This document shows positions 42,931-54,495 of a stretch of DNA of 64,000 nucleotides, piece by piece; positions within the stretch are counted from its first letter, which is position 1, and each line of letters begins with the position of its first letter. Made by a program: the position numbers and the translations under genes. The stretch lies in assembly GCA_016169945.1 (NCBI GenBank), contig JADLSH010000231.1, positions 930,001-994,000 on the forward strand, given 5' to 3'. The DNA is from Trachythela sp. YZ-2020. Its lineage: Eukaryota; Cnidaria; Anthozoa; Malacalcyonacea; Clavulariidae. Under the pieces are notes generated by a model, which saw only the letters and a list, made by a program, of their open reading frames with translations, did no database searches and was not told the DNA's origin.

Positions 42931-43720
42931 TAGGTACGCTAAGCGTACATGTATGTGCTCATGGTGATGCCACGGCCCATGAAAGAGTAATATTCTACAA
43001 TTCTACTTTGGCCCTACATTGTATAAGTTATACATATTTGATACAAAAAACGCACACTTCATTCAACCAGTAAATTGTAAAGAAGAAGAGATTGACATTT
43101 AAAAGAATATATTTTTATAAATATCACATATATATATATATTATACACAATAGAACAAGGTTTTCATATTAATTGTTAAATGAAGTTAGATTTATGCCAG
43201 ACACTTTTAAATTAGTACATATCACAAAATAAAATGCTGATATAAATTCCACTTGCAGAACCTATTTCCATAATATAACAAAGATTTTATTCAATTTTAT
43301 GACATGTCGATAGTCCATAATATACTATAATCAGGTATGTGAAAAAATTATAGATGCATGGATGTTGTCAGGTTGCCTGATGTTGCCAATACACACTCAG
43401 ACAGTTTTAAAAGCCTTTTTAAACATTGATACAGTTTTAATAAAGCCGTTTTAATATTTCTGCTGTTTTTTTTAGTCAGGGTTGAATGAACACAAACGAA
43501 CTGTTTATATTTTCCAAGTGATTGTATTAGCAAAAGGGTTGCCAGTAGAAAAAGTTGACAAGGTTGAAAATCAGAAGTACAATCCTTGTATATAGTTCTT
43601 GAATAGTATGTATATAAAGTATGGTATATAACACAGCATACCAGATCCATATAATCATATTGTGTTGCGGGTAAAATTCAATACAGTTCCGTACATTGTG
43701 TGCCATTAGTCAGATCCCAT
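42931..43720 (+). repeat. direct duplication, copy 2
   Basis: Shorter and SINE-free counterpart of 36701-37920. It represents the empty state of the SINE-bearing insertion (CAGGTATGTGAAAAAATTATAG). Confidence 0.8.
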
Positions 43721-44395
43721 CATACGGTTGCAGCTGTTGATGTTAACTTATTCTCTTTACTCTTGTATTGAAATATACGTGTATACCAGTGAGTTTAGTA
43801 TGAGATTGTTCTGCAAGTGGGCTCGAACGTTACCTGTATTACTACTAAGTTCTAATTTGAATTTGAACGTTCTTGCGTTGACGTGCTTGATGTCGAGTGC
43901 GTCGTATGCTTGCGTGTTAGTTAAACGGTTCCAACCGAAAATTCAAAAATTAATCGTCCAATCGTATCCGTAAAACAGACAATTTCCAACAAAAATCCTG
44001 ACAATCCCGTTAGAAATTTACAGATGCTTGGTAGATCTTCTCTTTATTTTCAATCCAGTAAAGTTTTACGTTCAATTTGGCAAAGTAGCAGTATAAAATT
44101 AGCATTAAACGCGAAGCTGTTAACCTCGCGCCCGCGCGCAGGACATTCATGGCAAACGTTTTCACAATATTACGAGGGGGGAAGGGGGGGGGGGTGGGGT
44201 GGAGATTGAAAAAATAAGTTGAAAAACTGTGACCGTGCAAGGACGAGCATGAAATATCGTGACCGTTGGCCGTGGCCAAAAAATTCATGACCCTCCCCTT
44301 TCCTTTCTGCGCAAAATCCATACATATCCAGACAACATTTATACAGATATAGTATATTGTTTATACTTTTTATAAATATCAAATATAAATATTTA
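43721..44395. other. non-coding stretch with G-run
   Basis: No gene supported. Contains a G-rich strand run at 44175-44205 (GGGGGGGGGGTGGGGTGG) with quadruplex-forming composition. Confidence 0.45.
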
Positions 44396-46130
44396 ATAGA
44401 TAGATAGATAGATAGTTTATTCTAAGAAACACTTTACAGCTATACACAACTGAATTGCGTGTTACTTTAGGCCTACATGTTAATAGTACTAAAAGTAAAA
44501 TATTTTACAATAATGACAAATGGTTAAAAAATTAAAAGTGTTATTTAAAAATAAAGTGTACTATATAAAAGAGTTAAGAAAATTCTTTAATACTCGCAGG
44601 AATAAAAGATCTCAGAAATCTATTAGTTTTAGCAATGGGGAGTTGATAGTCCCGTCTACTTCTTAGATCATACGCAGCAGAATGCTTTTCGGGTAGCAGG
44701 CCAGAAAGTTTGTGAGTCGAATCGTTCGATATTTGATATAAAAGTTTTTCACAGGCTTTACTACGTCGCTCATAAAGTGATGACAAATTTGCTTTTTCCA
44801 ATCGTTCACTGTATGACAGCTCGGGAAAAATGATTGACGTTACTTTTCTTTGAACACGTTCTATTGCTTCGCTGAGATATATAGTTAGGGCAAAGTGAAA
44901 CACTTCACATGCGTACTCGAGAGTTGGCCAACACATGAACAGAAAAAGTTAATGATTTCGTTCGGAGATACCTTTGCACGCTTTAATTGAACAATAAAGT
45001 AAATTCGCTTATTGGCCTTTTTAATAATCTCTGTAACATGCTTGGACCACTTTAGATCATCACTAATATTAAGTCCAAGAATCTTCGCGTGACGAACCAA
45101 GTTAAGGCACCCAGTGTTTGACTGAACACTAGGAAATAGTGTTCTGGTTTTACGGAACTGGATTAACAGCTCTTTACATTTCTGATCGTGCAGTTGGAAT
45201 TTATTTTGATCAGACCATGTTACGAGTTCATCGACTCCCAACTGAATTTGACTGGGTTGATTCTTTAGGACGACTTCGGAGATCGTAGTGTCGTCTATAT
45301 ATTTCCAATAGCTAAAATCTGACAATTTTAGGTCGTTAATCATAAGGATGAAAAGCCATGGGCCGAGCTTCCCCCCATTCTGAGAAGCAATCTTTCGCAA
45401 GTTTAACTCGTTGCATCCGATTAGTTAGGAAATCAGTAAGCCAATTAATGATAGGTGGTGGAATGGGGAGTTGGCGGATTTTATTAATCAATATGGTGTG
45501 ATCGATTACGTCAAATGCTTTACGGTAATCGAATAGAAGCACGCGCACTGAATCTCCAGTTCCGTCGGTGAACTTGGCCAAATTATGTAGCATACTAATA
45601 AGAGCCAACGTTACGGATGACTTTGGTATGCCACCGTATTGGTTCGTATCAATGGATTTTAAAATAGCAGGGGCAACGTACTTCTCTATAACAAATTCTT
45701 CGGCTAGTTTTGACAGGGTACAAGTGAGTGATATTGGTCGCAAATGTTGGTTTATATTACGGACATGTTTAACCTTGGGGATTGGAGTGACATTAGCTAA
45801 CTTCCATGGGTCGGGTAACTTTTGATCTGCAAAGGAGCTGTTTAATAAGATGGAAACTGGCTGAGCAAAATGTCAGCGAAATCCTTGAAAATACGAATCG
45901 GAATATTATCAGGTCCGGGTGCTTTGGAGATGTTTAAGTGATTTGAGTTTTACATAAGTTGACCACAGCGAAGTTAGGTCACATATCTGATATCCAACAT
46001 TGTTGTTTGTAACATGATCTGTTGGGTTTAAAGGTGAGAAGTTTTTCACAGGTTCTAAAAAGAAACTGTTGATTAAACTGGCCAATTCGTCCAAGGAGAG
46101 ATGTTCTGCGATTTCTGTCGACTAGGTCTC
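44396..46130 (-). mobile_element. 5'-truncated non-LTR element, (GATA)n tail
   Basis: Minus-strand remnant of about 1.7 kb in several frames. 45909-46094 is the linker before RT (LASLINSFFLEP). 45336-45743 has LRPISLTCTLSKLAEEF... and the palm strand RVLLFDYRKAFDVIDH. 44885-45400 has LGPWLFILMINDL, the catalytic KYIDDTTIS and the thumb. 44574-44936 has the C-terminal YACEVFHFAL and RFLRSFIPAS. The 3' end is a (TAGA)4-5 run at 44396-44414. The 5' end abuts the pseudogene at 46140. Endonuclease and ORF1 are absent. Confidence 0.9.
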
Positions 46131-46139
46131 TTGGAAATT

Positions 46140-47036
46140 ACAGTGTGCGATTGCAGGTGAGAAATAATTGCACTGACTTTGTCTGGTTTATTTTTGTTTT
46201 TCACAGCAGACGGTTTCTGTTCCTCTATGTACTTGTCAAGGACTGCAACCCGTTGTTTTTGCAAGGTTCCATCCTTAAGCATTTGCTTCCAGTCATACTC
46301 CTCACACGTCATGCTGTTTTCTTGTAGATTCTTTTTCTTCCTTTCTGTCTTTCTTTTCTCATTCATCATATTTAAATGGTCTAAATTGTCAAGGTGTTCT
46401 TTCACGAGCTTTTCTTCAACAATGTATTTTTTAGAGAAACATTGCACACTTTCAATGTCTTCTAGAGAGATCTGCTTCTCTCTATGTAGCTGCCTCAGGC
46501 AGGCTCTAGGGTGATAATCATCCACTTCTCTTGTGTCACCATTTTCTTCGTTGTAGACGTTTCTTGCACAGGCAGATAATGATACTTGGGAAGTTTACTT
46601 GGGTCCGAAACCGGACGAGGAGTTGGTACAACTGAAGAGTCAATGCGGTACTCATGAAACATCTCTCCTGCAACCATTTGTGAATTACTGATGCTGTCTA
46701 ATTTTTTGAAATAGTTGTGGCCCAAGAATGTGACTTTCTTTTTCTCGGACGTTGCGGCATTATATTTCTGTAGGTATTCTGTGTTAAAAAAGAACTGTTG
46801 TTCAATGGCGCTGGTGACGAATGCTTTCATACAGTCCCCAGCAGGACCAGGTTCACCATCAATACGTGCCACGACATCGTGAGAAACCGCTCATGCATTA
46901 CGCTCCATTGTATCGTGCTCTAGTTTCTTTATCTCTTCAACTGTGAAGGAGTTTAGTTCTTCTGCACTCATGCCATCAGCTGGTTTAAAATACTGCCATT
47001 TCAACGCTTTACCATCAACCAAAGCTTCGCCTGTTT
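46140..47036 (-). pseudogene. unrecognised multigene-family gene, downstream part
   Basis: Minus-strand coding remains with a frame change near 46530 and an in-frame stop (TGA for a likely Trp) near 46890. Blocks: EALVDGKALKWQYFKPADG, RIDGEPGPAGDCMKAFV, FFFNTEYLQKYN, LGHNYFKKLDSISN, PTPRPVSDPSKLPKYHYLP, then DDYHPRACLRQL, a Lys/Glu-rich helix, EEYDWKQMLKDGTLQKQRV and LDKYIEEQKPSAV. I do not know the function. The sequence recalls an uncharacterised family with many copies in cnidarian genomes. It is flanked on both sides by 5'-truncated non-LTR insertions. Confidence 0.6.
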
Positions 47037-48665
47037 TATAATAATAATAGTTTATTTGAAAACTGATTTTGTAACCAATAGGTTAAATTACATCAGAAAT
47101 TTACAATATTTGTATCTACTGTTAAAAAGTATTAAGTTATCGTTATATTACATTATTAAGAATATTAAAAGTTCAAAAATAGCAAAGTCAATAGGCCTAT
47201 ACTTCTACTCAGTTATTTACTGTTTTCTTTGGAAATTATTTGAGGAAAAAACGATTTCCTAAAACGTTCAGTTCTACATAGATAATTATTATACTTGCAT
47301 CTTGGTCGCAATTCATAGTCTGTTGTTGCTTTATGGTGCAATAGTTCGCTTAGTTTGTCATTATTCTCATTCTTTTTAAAAAATTGTTCACATAATGTTT
47401 CTCTCCTTGCTTTTAGTAAAGGGATTCCAGTAAAATTCCGGGCTTCTCTGTAACTCATTAATGGCAACGAGATTCGCAAAGCCGCCGCTGAATCTTTTCA
47501 ATGTCTTCGCTCAAATACTCTTGAATGTTAAAATGCCAGACTTGGCAGGCGTATTCGAGAACAGGTCTTATAATAGTAGTGTACACAGTGATTAACGTGT
47601 TCGTATCAGCGTTTGATCGTTTCAGCACTCTCAGCATGTAGACTCTTTTTCCTGCTTTTTTGACAACATTGTTTACGTGTTCGTTCCAATTCATATTATC
47701 CTGAACAATTAGTCCCAGAACCCGAGCTGATGATACACGTTCTACAGCAACGCCATTTATAATTAAAGGTGGGAAGTCCTGTTTATCTTTTGCAAAGTCT
47801 ATTATCAATTCTTTGCATTTACTAATGTTCAGTTTCATATTATTAACGATGGTCCAATTATAGATAATATCCACAAGCTCTTGGAGGATGCTATTGATAT
47901 CCGATATAATACTTTCAGTGATAGTACTATCGTCGACGTATTTCCATCGGTTATTCCAGTCTGTGAGAAGGTCGTTTATCATAACGAGAAAAAGTACTGG
48001 TCCCAGAACTGTTCCTTGTGGCACACCTCCGTTTAAAGTTTGCCAATTTGATACACAGTTAGCTATCTTGACGCGTTGTTTGCGTTCAAAAAGGAAACTT
48101 CTAATCCAAAACCCTTACAGCGGTTTTTGATGTATCAGTTTCATATAACAAGTGATGTACAAAGGTTAATAGAGCATGAGTTGTCGAGGAGTTTTTTAAA
48201 GAACCAAATTGTCGCCTGTCAATCTTTTCCTTTATATACTCAAGTAGCCAATCAGTAACAAAACGTTCACAGGTTTTAGACAGGGTAGATGTAAGCGAAA
48301 TGGGGCGAAGGTCTTTGGTGATGTCCTCAGGTGATGATATTTTTGGAATTGGGATGACATTGGCTTTTTTCCACATGGTCGGAACAGTCGCTTGCTGGAT
48401 AGAAGCATTGAAAATTGATGCGACAGGGGAAGCAAGTACATGGGCGTAGAACTTCAGAACCCAGTTTGGTATTCCATCTGGACCAGGAGAATTTATGGTA
48501 TACCTCTTCTTCTTTAATGATAAACTCTGGTGAAATGTCAAAATGGCTGTTTTCTGGTAAAATGTCGATATGAAGACGATTCAAAGGTGGGATTTCTTTG
48601 GTAACTGAGACAAAAGCGTCATTAATGTTTTCAGCCAGGGCTTTCCTGCGTCTGATCGTTCAGAA
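47037..48665 (-). mobile_element. 5'-truncated non-LTR element, (TAA)n tail
   Basis: About 1.63 kb inserted into the pseudogene above. 48101-48650 contains RRRKALAENINDAF, SPGPDGIPNWVLKFY, KDLRPISLTSTLSK and DRRQFGSLKNSSTTHAL. 47458-48024 has GTVLGPVLFLVMINDL, the catalytic KYVDDSTITE and the thumb. 47213-47479 holds the C-terminal part (RTERFRKSFFPQII). The tail is a TAATAATAATAA run at 47038-47051. Palm strand A is mostly lost between the two main frames. Confidence 0.9.
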
Positions 48666-48905
48666 TTGTGAGGCGCGAATTGTGAGGCGCTCTGTGGATC
48701 CTATTTAGGTGAGCCCAGCCATTAATTCTTGAAATTTCAATATCTCTGTACTTCACCTCCTCGTTAGAGACTCCAACAACAGGACCGGCATCTGTAGGTT
48801 CAAGAACATAGTCACAAAGTGGTGGTAATTCCAGATGAACAATGAAATCATGTGCCACTTTGCAAAGATCAACAACTTTCTCAAGATGTGACCACAGTGT
48901 AATGT
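48666..48905 (-). pseudogene. unrecognised multigene-family gene, upstream part
   Basis: Continues the gene at 46140-47036 across the 47037-48665 insertion: DYVLEPTDAGPVVGVSNEEVK, YRDIEISRINGWAHLNRIHRAP. A tandem duplication of GAATTGTGAGGCGC sits at the junction (48662-48690). The two halves belong to one protein by my memory of the family, in which the HRAR-type block precedes GEALVDG. Confidence 0.6.
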
Positions 48906-49439
48906 TCTTTTATTGTAATCTATATCGTATATATCTATACACAGTTTGACCTACAGTAATGCATAGCCGCCATGCTTGTTCAACTTCTCACGCCACCGGA
49001 GGGTCTAACAAGTAGGTGACGTCTAACAAGTAGGTGTTGTAAAAATAGATAATGTAGGCTAAATACATAATATAGGTAAGCAAGATACTTGATGTAATCG
49101 GTCACTGAAAAGCCCCAACGGGGAGTGAGCTGAATAATGTATGTATGTATGTATGTACTACATCACCCCCGTTTTGAACAAAAACAGTCTCCAAAGATAA
49201 ACTTAAATAAACTTGAATATAAAACCAAATGTAACTATTAGATAATGTTCCTGTGTTTCAGTTCTCTAATGAATTAATGAAGAGTTTATTGGATGTACAA
49301 ATAGACTTGTTTGGACCCGATTCGTATGGATCATCTCGGCTAAACCACGTCTTGTTGACTTTAATTCAGCGTCGGCCACGGACATATAGAACAAATTGAG
49401 GGTTGCTTCGCGTGTGCCTAAAAGATATAAACAAAATCT
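48906..49439. other. spacer with (ATGT)n and possible LTR end
   Basis: Contains an ATGTATGT microsatellite (49137-49158) directly followed by TACTACATCACCCCCG, which may be the end of a 3' LTR of the gypsy relic. I could not find its partner LTR in the window. Confidence 0.4.
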
Positions 49440-49451
49440 CGACGTTTCGAG

Positions 49452-49859
49452 CTAAAGCCCTTCGTCAGCCCTTTGTTGTATCAGTGTCTGATCCTTTTGA
49501 TGAATGTGAATTTCATCGTCTTCACTCTCCACTCTTCCCTCAATCTTTTTGAAGAATGTAGCATTGCGTGTGATATAGTGTCTGCCATTCCTAGCGACAA
49601 TCTTAGATCCTTTGACCCGAACTACTCTATACGGGGTTGGCGAAAAGTTAGTTGAAAACTTGTTTCTTTTCTTCTGCTTAAACAACACAGTATCCCCGAC
49701 GCGAATGTTACTCGGGTGTGCCCGTCGCCGTGCATCAGCGTATGTTCTGCCTCGTTTCTTTTGCTGTTCATCATTTTGTCTCGCTTCATTATGTCTGTCA
49801 ATCACTTTACTATTTCGAGGTAGTGATGGTAGCTTTCCACGAATTTCTCGATTGTACAA
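49452..49859 (-). pseudogene. gypsy integrase C-terminal region
   Basis: Frame with MYNREIRGKLPSLP, then RVGDTVLFKQKKRNKFSTNF and PYRVVRVKGSKIVARN, the beta-barrel-like DNA-binding end of gypsy integrases. Stops at ADEGL. Confidence 0.85.
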
Positions 49860-49925
49860 TAACTGCGCCGGTGGTATTTTGGTGGTTGAATGGGGTGTTG
49901 ATCTATATGTCAGCAGAAACTTTGA

Positions 49926-50228
49926 TCATTCTTGACGCCATGGCCGACATTCCAAATTTGCTGTGCGAATAGCCTTGCCCAAGGGTTTCATGAAAGCCTC
50001 TACCTCTGAATTTCCTTGAGGCCAGAGGGGTGTCGAAGTGGTGTGCTGTATTCCCATTGCTATCATATACCGGTGGAATTCGTTACTTTGGAAGGGTGGG
50101 CTGTTGTGAGAGATGACTTGGGATGGGACCCCATGTCGGGCGAATACAGAGTCCAGCCTTGGGATGACGCTCCTACCATATATCAAGGTTAGGATTTCGA
50201 CTTCAGGAAATCTTAAATAACAATCCAT
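49926..50228 (-). pseudogene. gypsy integrase core fragment
   Basis: MDCYLRFPEV, VFARHGVPSQVISHNSPPF and TPLWPQGNSEVEAF. The second catalytic Asp of the SDNGPPF box is replaced by His (SHNSPPF), so the core is dead. The first Asp region is missing. Confidence 0.85.
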
Positions 50229-50233
50229 AATTA

Positions 50234-50545
50234 CTAGAATGTACTCTCTTTATGAGTAAGCTGGCGCAATGGCTCGGTTATTGTGGCGAAGTTTGGGATG
50301 AATTGGACACTGTAATTAACCATCCCTAGCAGACTGCGAACTTCGCTGATGGTGGTTGGTGTAGCTGTATTAGCAAGAACAGAAAATTTCTTCGGATCGG
50401 GGCAAACACCGTTTTTTGAGAAGATGAGGCCGAAAGATTCCAAGGTTGACTTAAGAAAACTGCATTTGTCAAAGTTTACAGTTAAACCATGGTCCTCAAG
50501 GCGTTGTAAACATTCATCTAGTGCTCGATTGTGTGCTTCATATGA
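50234..50545 (-). pseudogene. gypsy RT connection fragment
   Basis: HNRALDECLQRLEDHGLTVN (in the stretch 50445-50545), FLKSTLESFGLIFSKNGV, PDPKKFSVL, SEVRSLLGMVNYSVQFIPNF. Same subdomain order as an intact gypsy RT thumb. Cut at 50545 by the (TATC)n tail of the non-LTR insertion. Confidence 0.85.
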
Positions 50546-50726
50546 TAGATAGATAGATAGATAGATTTATTGAACTTAAAAACTCGCAGCCTAAATGTTG
50601 CACGTCGGCTGAATAATGTTAAGTTGTACAATTTAGAAATATGAGTCAAAATCGACTAACGTATTAAAAATTAGTTAGATTCAATTACGTATTTACATAA
50701 ATTACAATTAATAAAGTCGTTCTTAA
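50546..50726 (-). mobile_element. 3' end of the split non-LTR element
   Basis: Minus strand: coding tail that continues the RT frame ending at 59885 (FINCNLCKYVIESN then a TAA stop at 50671-50673), 3' untranslated region, and a (TATC)n tail at 50544-50566. The tail abuts the gypsy RT. Confidence 0.88.
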
Positions 50727-50755
50727 GGAGGCTCCCTACAGTTTTAATTCTATGT
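50727..50755. repeat. left terminal inverted repeat
   Basis: Pairs with 59852-59880. The same end motif bounds the 1.2-kb element at 40305-41524. Confidence 0.88.
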
Positions 50756-50960
50756 CGCGGGATCTGTAGCTATACAAAGTTGTACAAAGTACAAACGAAG
50801 TTTATGTATTATAAACAAACCTTTATAGTTTTTATATCACGAGTTCACGAATCACGATTGCGCCAAAATTTCGTTGTCAACACGCGTGAGTATTCCAGCG
50901 CTTGTCTCGCGTGAAAAATGAAATCCTGATTTTTCTGACGTCACACACAAACTATAAATA

Positions 50961-51226
50961 TAGGCCGTGGGATGAGGGTCGAAAATGTTCAATTCCGTAG
51001 CACCCCTCGTGTAACTACATAATTTTTACATGAATCGATAGATTAGAACTTACTTAGTTAGAATCCACTTCCCCCCAAGCGAAATAGTTGCACAAATTGA
51101 AGTACAACGTCTCCAAAGTTCGGGCTTTCTCGTGTTTCGAAATCCATGAACGGCCGTTGTTGTGTTGCAACTACGCATGCGCTTGACCACAAAACACTTA
51201 ATGCGCACGCGCAGATAGGAAAACTG
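50961..51226. repeat. inner inverted repeat, left
   Basis: About 265 bp, highly similar to the inverse of 59138-59414. Includes AGTTGCACAAATTGAAGTAC, GTTGCAACTACGCATGCGCT and AATGCGCACGCGCAGATAGG. CpG-rich; the right copy lies just upstream of the first ATG of the enclosed gene and may be its promoter. Confidence 0.88.
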
Positions 51227-51239
51227 GACTGGACAAGAA

Positions 51240-52977
51240 AAAAATTATGAAATGTGCGAAAGCAGGGCTGAAGTAAAACAAGATGACATCGGAGTGTTTT
51301 AAAAGTATATGATATTTTTATGTTCTGTACATTTTAATGGAGTTCGCCAAACATTCTGAACAATGTACCGTGTCAAGCCCTCGCCAGGAACACTTACAAG
51401 CCATCATTACAATAATAACTTATTAAAAATATGATGTTATTTTATACTACAGCAATTGCATGACGTTTTTGCAAGCAAATCTGTTTTTCAGGCTTTAAAT
51501 ATTATCACAATCCTAAACATTATAGAACACGCATACCGTAATTTCTCTATTAATTTGGGGGGGGGGGGGGAGGAAGGGGGACTTATTTCTAATATATACA
51601 AAGAGTCTGTTTGCACGTTTGATTCTCTTTATAAATATGCAACATCGGGTACAGTGATATTACGTACCAAAGTATCAGTAAAATATCATAATTATCTTTA
51701 AAATACAACACTTTCACGCTTCACGATTTTATAAATTAATTGCTTACAGGAGAGGGGCGGTGCGGTGTGGGGGGGGGGGGGTGCTTAATAGAGAAATTAC
51801 GATATACCATAAATAAGTATTGCTCGGTGTTCACAATCTTATTTATTTTCTAACTCTTTTCCCGCCAATTTTATTAGTCCAGGTTCCTTGTTTATTATTT
51901 TCTTTGCGTCCAATCCAGTTGTATGGTCTTAGTAAGAAAGCACGTAGGTTAACTCTACGTTGACTGGAACTTCAATACAACTCTGTTTTTGTATCAACCA
52001 ATTTCGTCTTCAAACACTCGTGTTACGTTGTTGATCATGCCAACTGTTAGTCGCTCTGTCCACGCAGAAATTCGTCTTTATCACGAACGCCTTTCGCCAA
52101 TCCAATTTGTGCAATTGTAACATGCAGAGTTCTCCTTACTTGACGTGGTCTTGAAAACATCATTCTCAGTTTCTCACAAAAAAAGGAAACAGCTTAGTAG
52201 GATATAGGAGGTTATGTTATACAACAGCATTGCGTGACGTTTGCAATTAATTATAATAACTTACGCATACGACGCGCGCACACCAAGAGAAAGGGTTTTT
52301 CCGCCTTATCTAATTAGCATTAACAGCCTTTCCGCAACACACTGTCCATTCTCACTCAAGTAAATATGTTATCCAACAGCATTAAGACGCAAATCGGAAC
52401 AAGACCAACAGATTAGCTGACTCAGACTGAGTAATTCGCTCTTTATCAAAACATCACTGCTCTCCAAAATGTCTCCATCATGATCACCATCATCATCATC
52501 ACCATCATCGTCATCACCATCATCGTCATCACCATCATCGTCATCACCATCATCGTCATCACCATCATCATCATCACCATCATCATCATCATCTGTTTTC
52601 CATCGCCTTCGATGTTCAAACAATCACGGTAAATATGTTATCTAACAACATGAACATTTGTCAGCAAGTTGGTATCTTGACTCACTAACTTCTATATGTT
52701 ATGAGTTAGAAGAACACGAGTGAATTGAGAATATAGAGTAATTTATTTTGGCGGGAATATTAAATAACATACACCAAAATGAGATATAACAAATATGTAA
52801 CACTAAATGAAGTGCCAGGTTCACTCAAAACATTGTAGTGTTTTATCGTTTTAGGTAGTATTCTAGACTACCTACACTGGACAACCCACTTTAAGTTGCA
52901 TAGCTATATTCGTCATAAGGAGACTCTTATGCATCAATGGGTGAGACCGCCCTTGATTGAATTGTTAATTGCTAGAC
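51240..52977. other. non-coding part of the TTAA element
   Basis: No exon recognised. Holds two G-runs (51556-51570 and 51768-51781) and a GAT-type microsatellite at 52486-52592 whose Asp/Gly ORF is a repeat artefact. The 3' exons of the enclosed gene would be expected here but are not visible. Confidence 0.5.
52486..52592. repeat. (ATCATC)(ACC/GTC) microsatellite
   Basis: Tandem CATCATCGTCATCAC 15-mers with variants. Confidence 0.9.
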
Positions 52978-53219
52978 TAACGCCCGTATTCTAAAAGCTC
53001 ACTCACACTCACACTCAATGAGTGGACGCTCATTCTCAATTAGTGCAACTCGCCACTCAATGAGTGTCCACTCACACTCACTGAGTATAATGCTACACTC
53101 ACACTCCAACTATTCAAAGACACCACTCACACTGAAGTGAAGGTCAGATTTTGAGTGAAGTGTGAGTGAGAGGTATACGTCCCTTGACCTGCACTCACAA
53201 TTTTTTACTGCATGTAAAT

Positions 53220-54256
53220 ATGGCCGAAAGATGGCTAAATAGACTGAATGCTGTTGATAATATGATATTCAATAACAGAAATAGACGGAGAGAATATAAT
53301 TTCAATGTAGAGCAGTACGACGACGAACAATTTAGGAGCAGATATAGGTTAACAAAGGATGCCTTTCAGGAGTTCCTGGCCATGATCAGAGCAGATATAC
53401 AGGCACATAACGACAGGGGACAACCGATTCCCGCTGATATCCAACTGCTGATAACTCTCCGATTTTATGCTACTGGTACGTTTCAGTTAGCATGTGGAGA
53501 CTTATGTGAAATATCGCAGCCATCAGCAAGTCGCATTATAAAACGAGTGTCGGAAGCTATTGCTCGACTAAAGAATAATTACATAAAATTTCCAGATGAG
53601 AATATGATACAACAAAGCAAGCTTAATTTCTGGCGCATTTGTGGATTTCCCAATGTGGTTGGGGCAATAGACTGTAGCCACGTTAAAATCTCATCTCCAG
53701 GGGCCAGAATGCAGAGCTATATCGGAATAGAAAAGGGTATTTTTCCATCAATGTCCAAGTTGTTTGCGGCGCAAATTTGGAAATTGTAAACATTGTCGCA
53801 CGTTGGCCAGGAAGCGTACACGATGCAAGAATTTTTGACAACAGTCGCTTATGTGCAAAATTTGAACGTGGCGACATCGATGGCGTTTTACTGGGCGACA
53901 GTGGGTATCCATGTCGGCCTTATCTCATGACACCACTGTTGAATCCCCGAACACGGCCAGAACGAAGCTATAATGTGTCTCAAATACGAACCAGAAATAC
54001 GGTCGAAAGAACATTTGGAGTATTAAAGAGATTATTTCCATGCTTGTCTATGTGTCTGCGTACAAAACTGGAAACGACACTGACTATTATTGTTGCGACA
54101 GCTATTTTGTACAATTTTTTACGAAAGAGAAATGATCCGTTTGATGAACCTGATTATATTCCGGAGGAAGGTGACGACATGCCAGATGTTGAAGGCAATG
54201 AAGGACGATTGGGTGTTGCTGTGCGCGCCGCCTTGATAATACAACATTTCACGTAA
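53220..54256 (+). pseudogene. HARBI1-like: HARBI1-like Harbinger transposase with one frameshift
   Basis: Start ATG at 53220 (MAERWLNRL); upstream in-frame sequence lacks an ATG. The first frame runs to 53789 and the second from 53777 to the stop at 54256. A helix-turn-helix-like region (about residues 92-115, CEISQPSASRIIKRV) is followed by GAIDCSH with the first catalytic Asp (residue 151). After the break come VNIVARWPGSVHDARIF, LLGDSGYPCRPYL (second Asp) and RNTVERTFGVLKRLF (Glu). All three DDE residues survive. The only lesion I see is a one-register shift near 53728-53745. The enzyme cuts and pastes the element at TWA sites. Confidence 0.93.
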
Positions 54257-54495
54257 ACCACTGGTCTAATATAGTTGATAAAGGTTTCAAAACAATATTT
54301 CCAGTACACTGTATATTCTACTGTGTATGTTTGACAAATTGAGTTGTCACGTATTATCTACCACACCTACATTATTATGTAATTAGATTTTCTTAATATT
54401 ATGCCGTTATGTGTTTAACATCATTCATTACAAGTATTATTGTGTGTTCATCCTAGAACGGGTGAATGGTTTCTGTGGTTGTTCTGCAGCGAGGT

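Larger units (their letters stand above)
49440..50545 (-). mobile_element. second Ty3/gypsy relic, left part
   Basis: A degraded minus-strand gypsy element of a different family from the one at 3.4 kb. Three segments: RT end (50234-50545), integrase core (49926-50228), integrase C-terminus (49452-49859). RNase H and the integrase N-terminus are deleted between the first two. Its upstream RT part continues at 63746-64000, on the far side of the inserted non-LTR element. Confidence 0.85.

Noticed and set aside
52369..52623. Asp/Gly-rich protein
   Set aside because: The frame is a by-product of a trinucleotide-type microsatellite.
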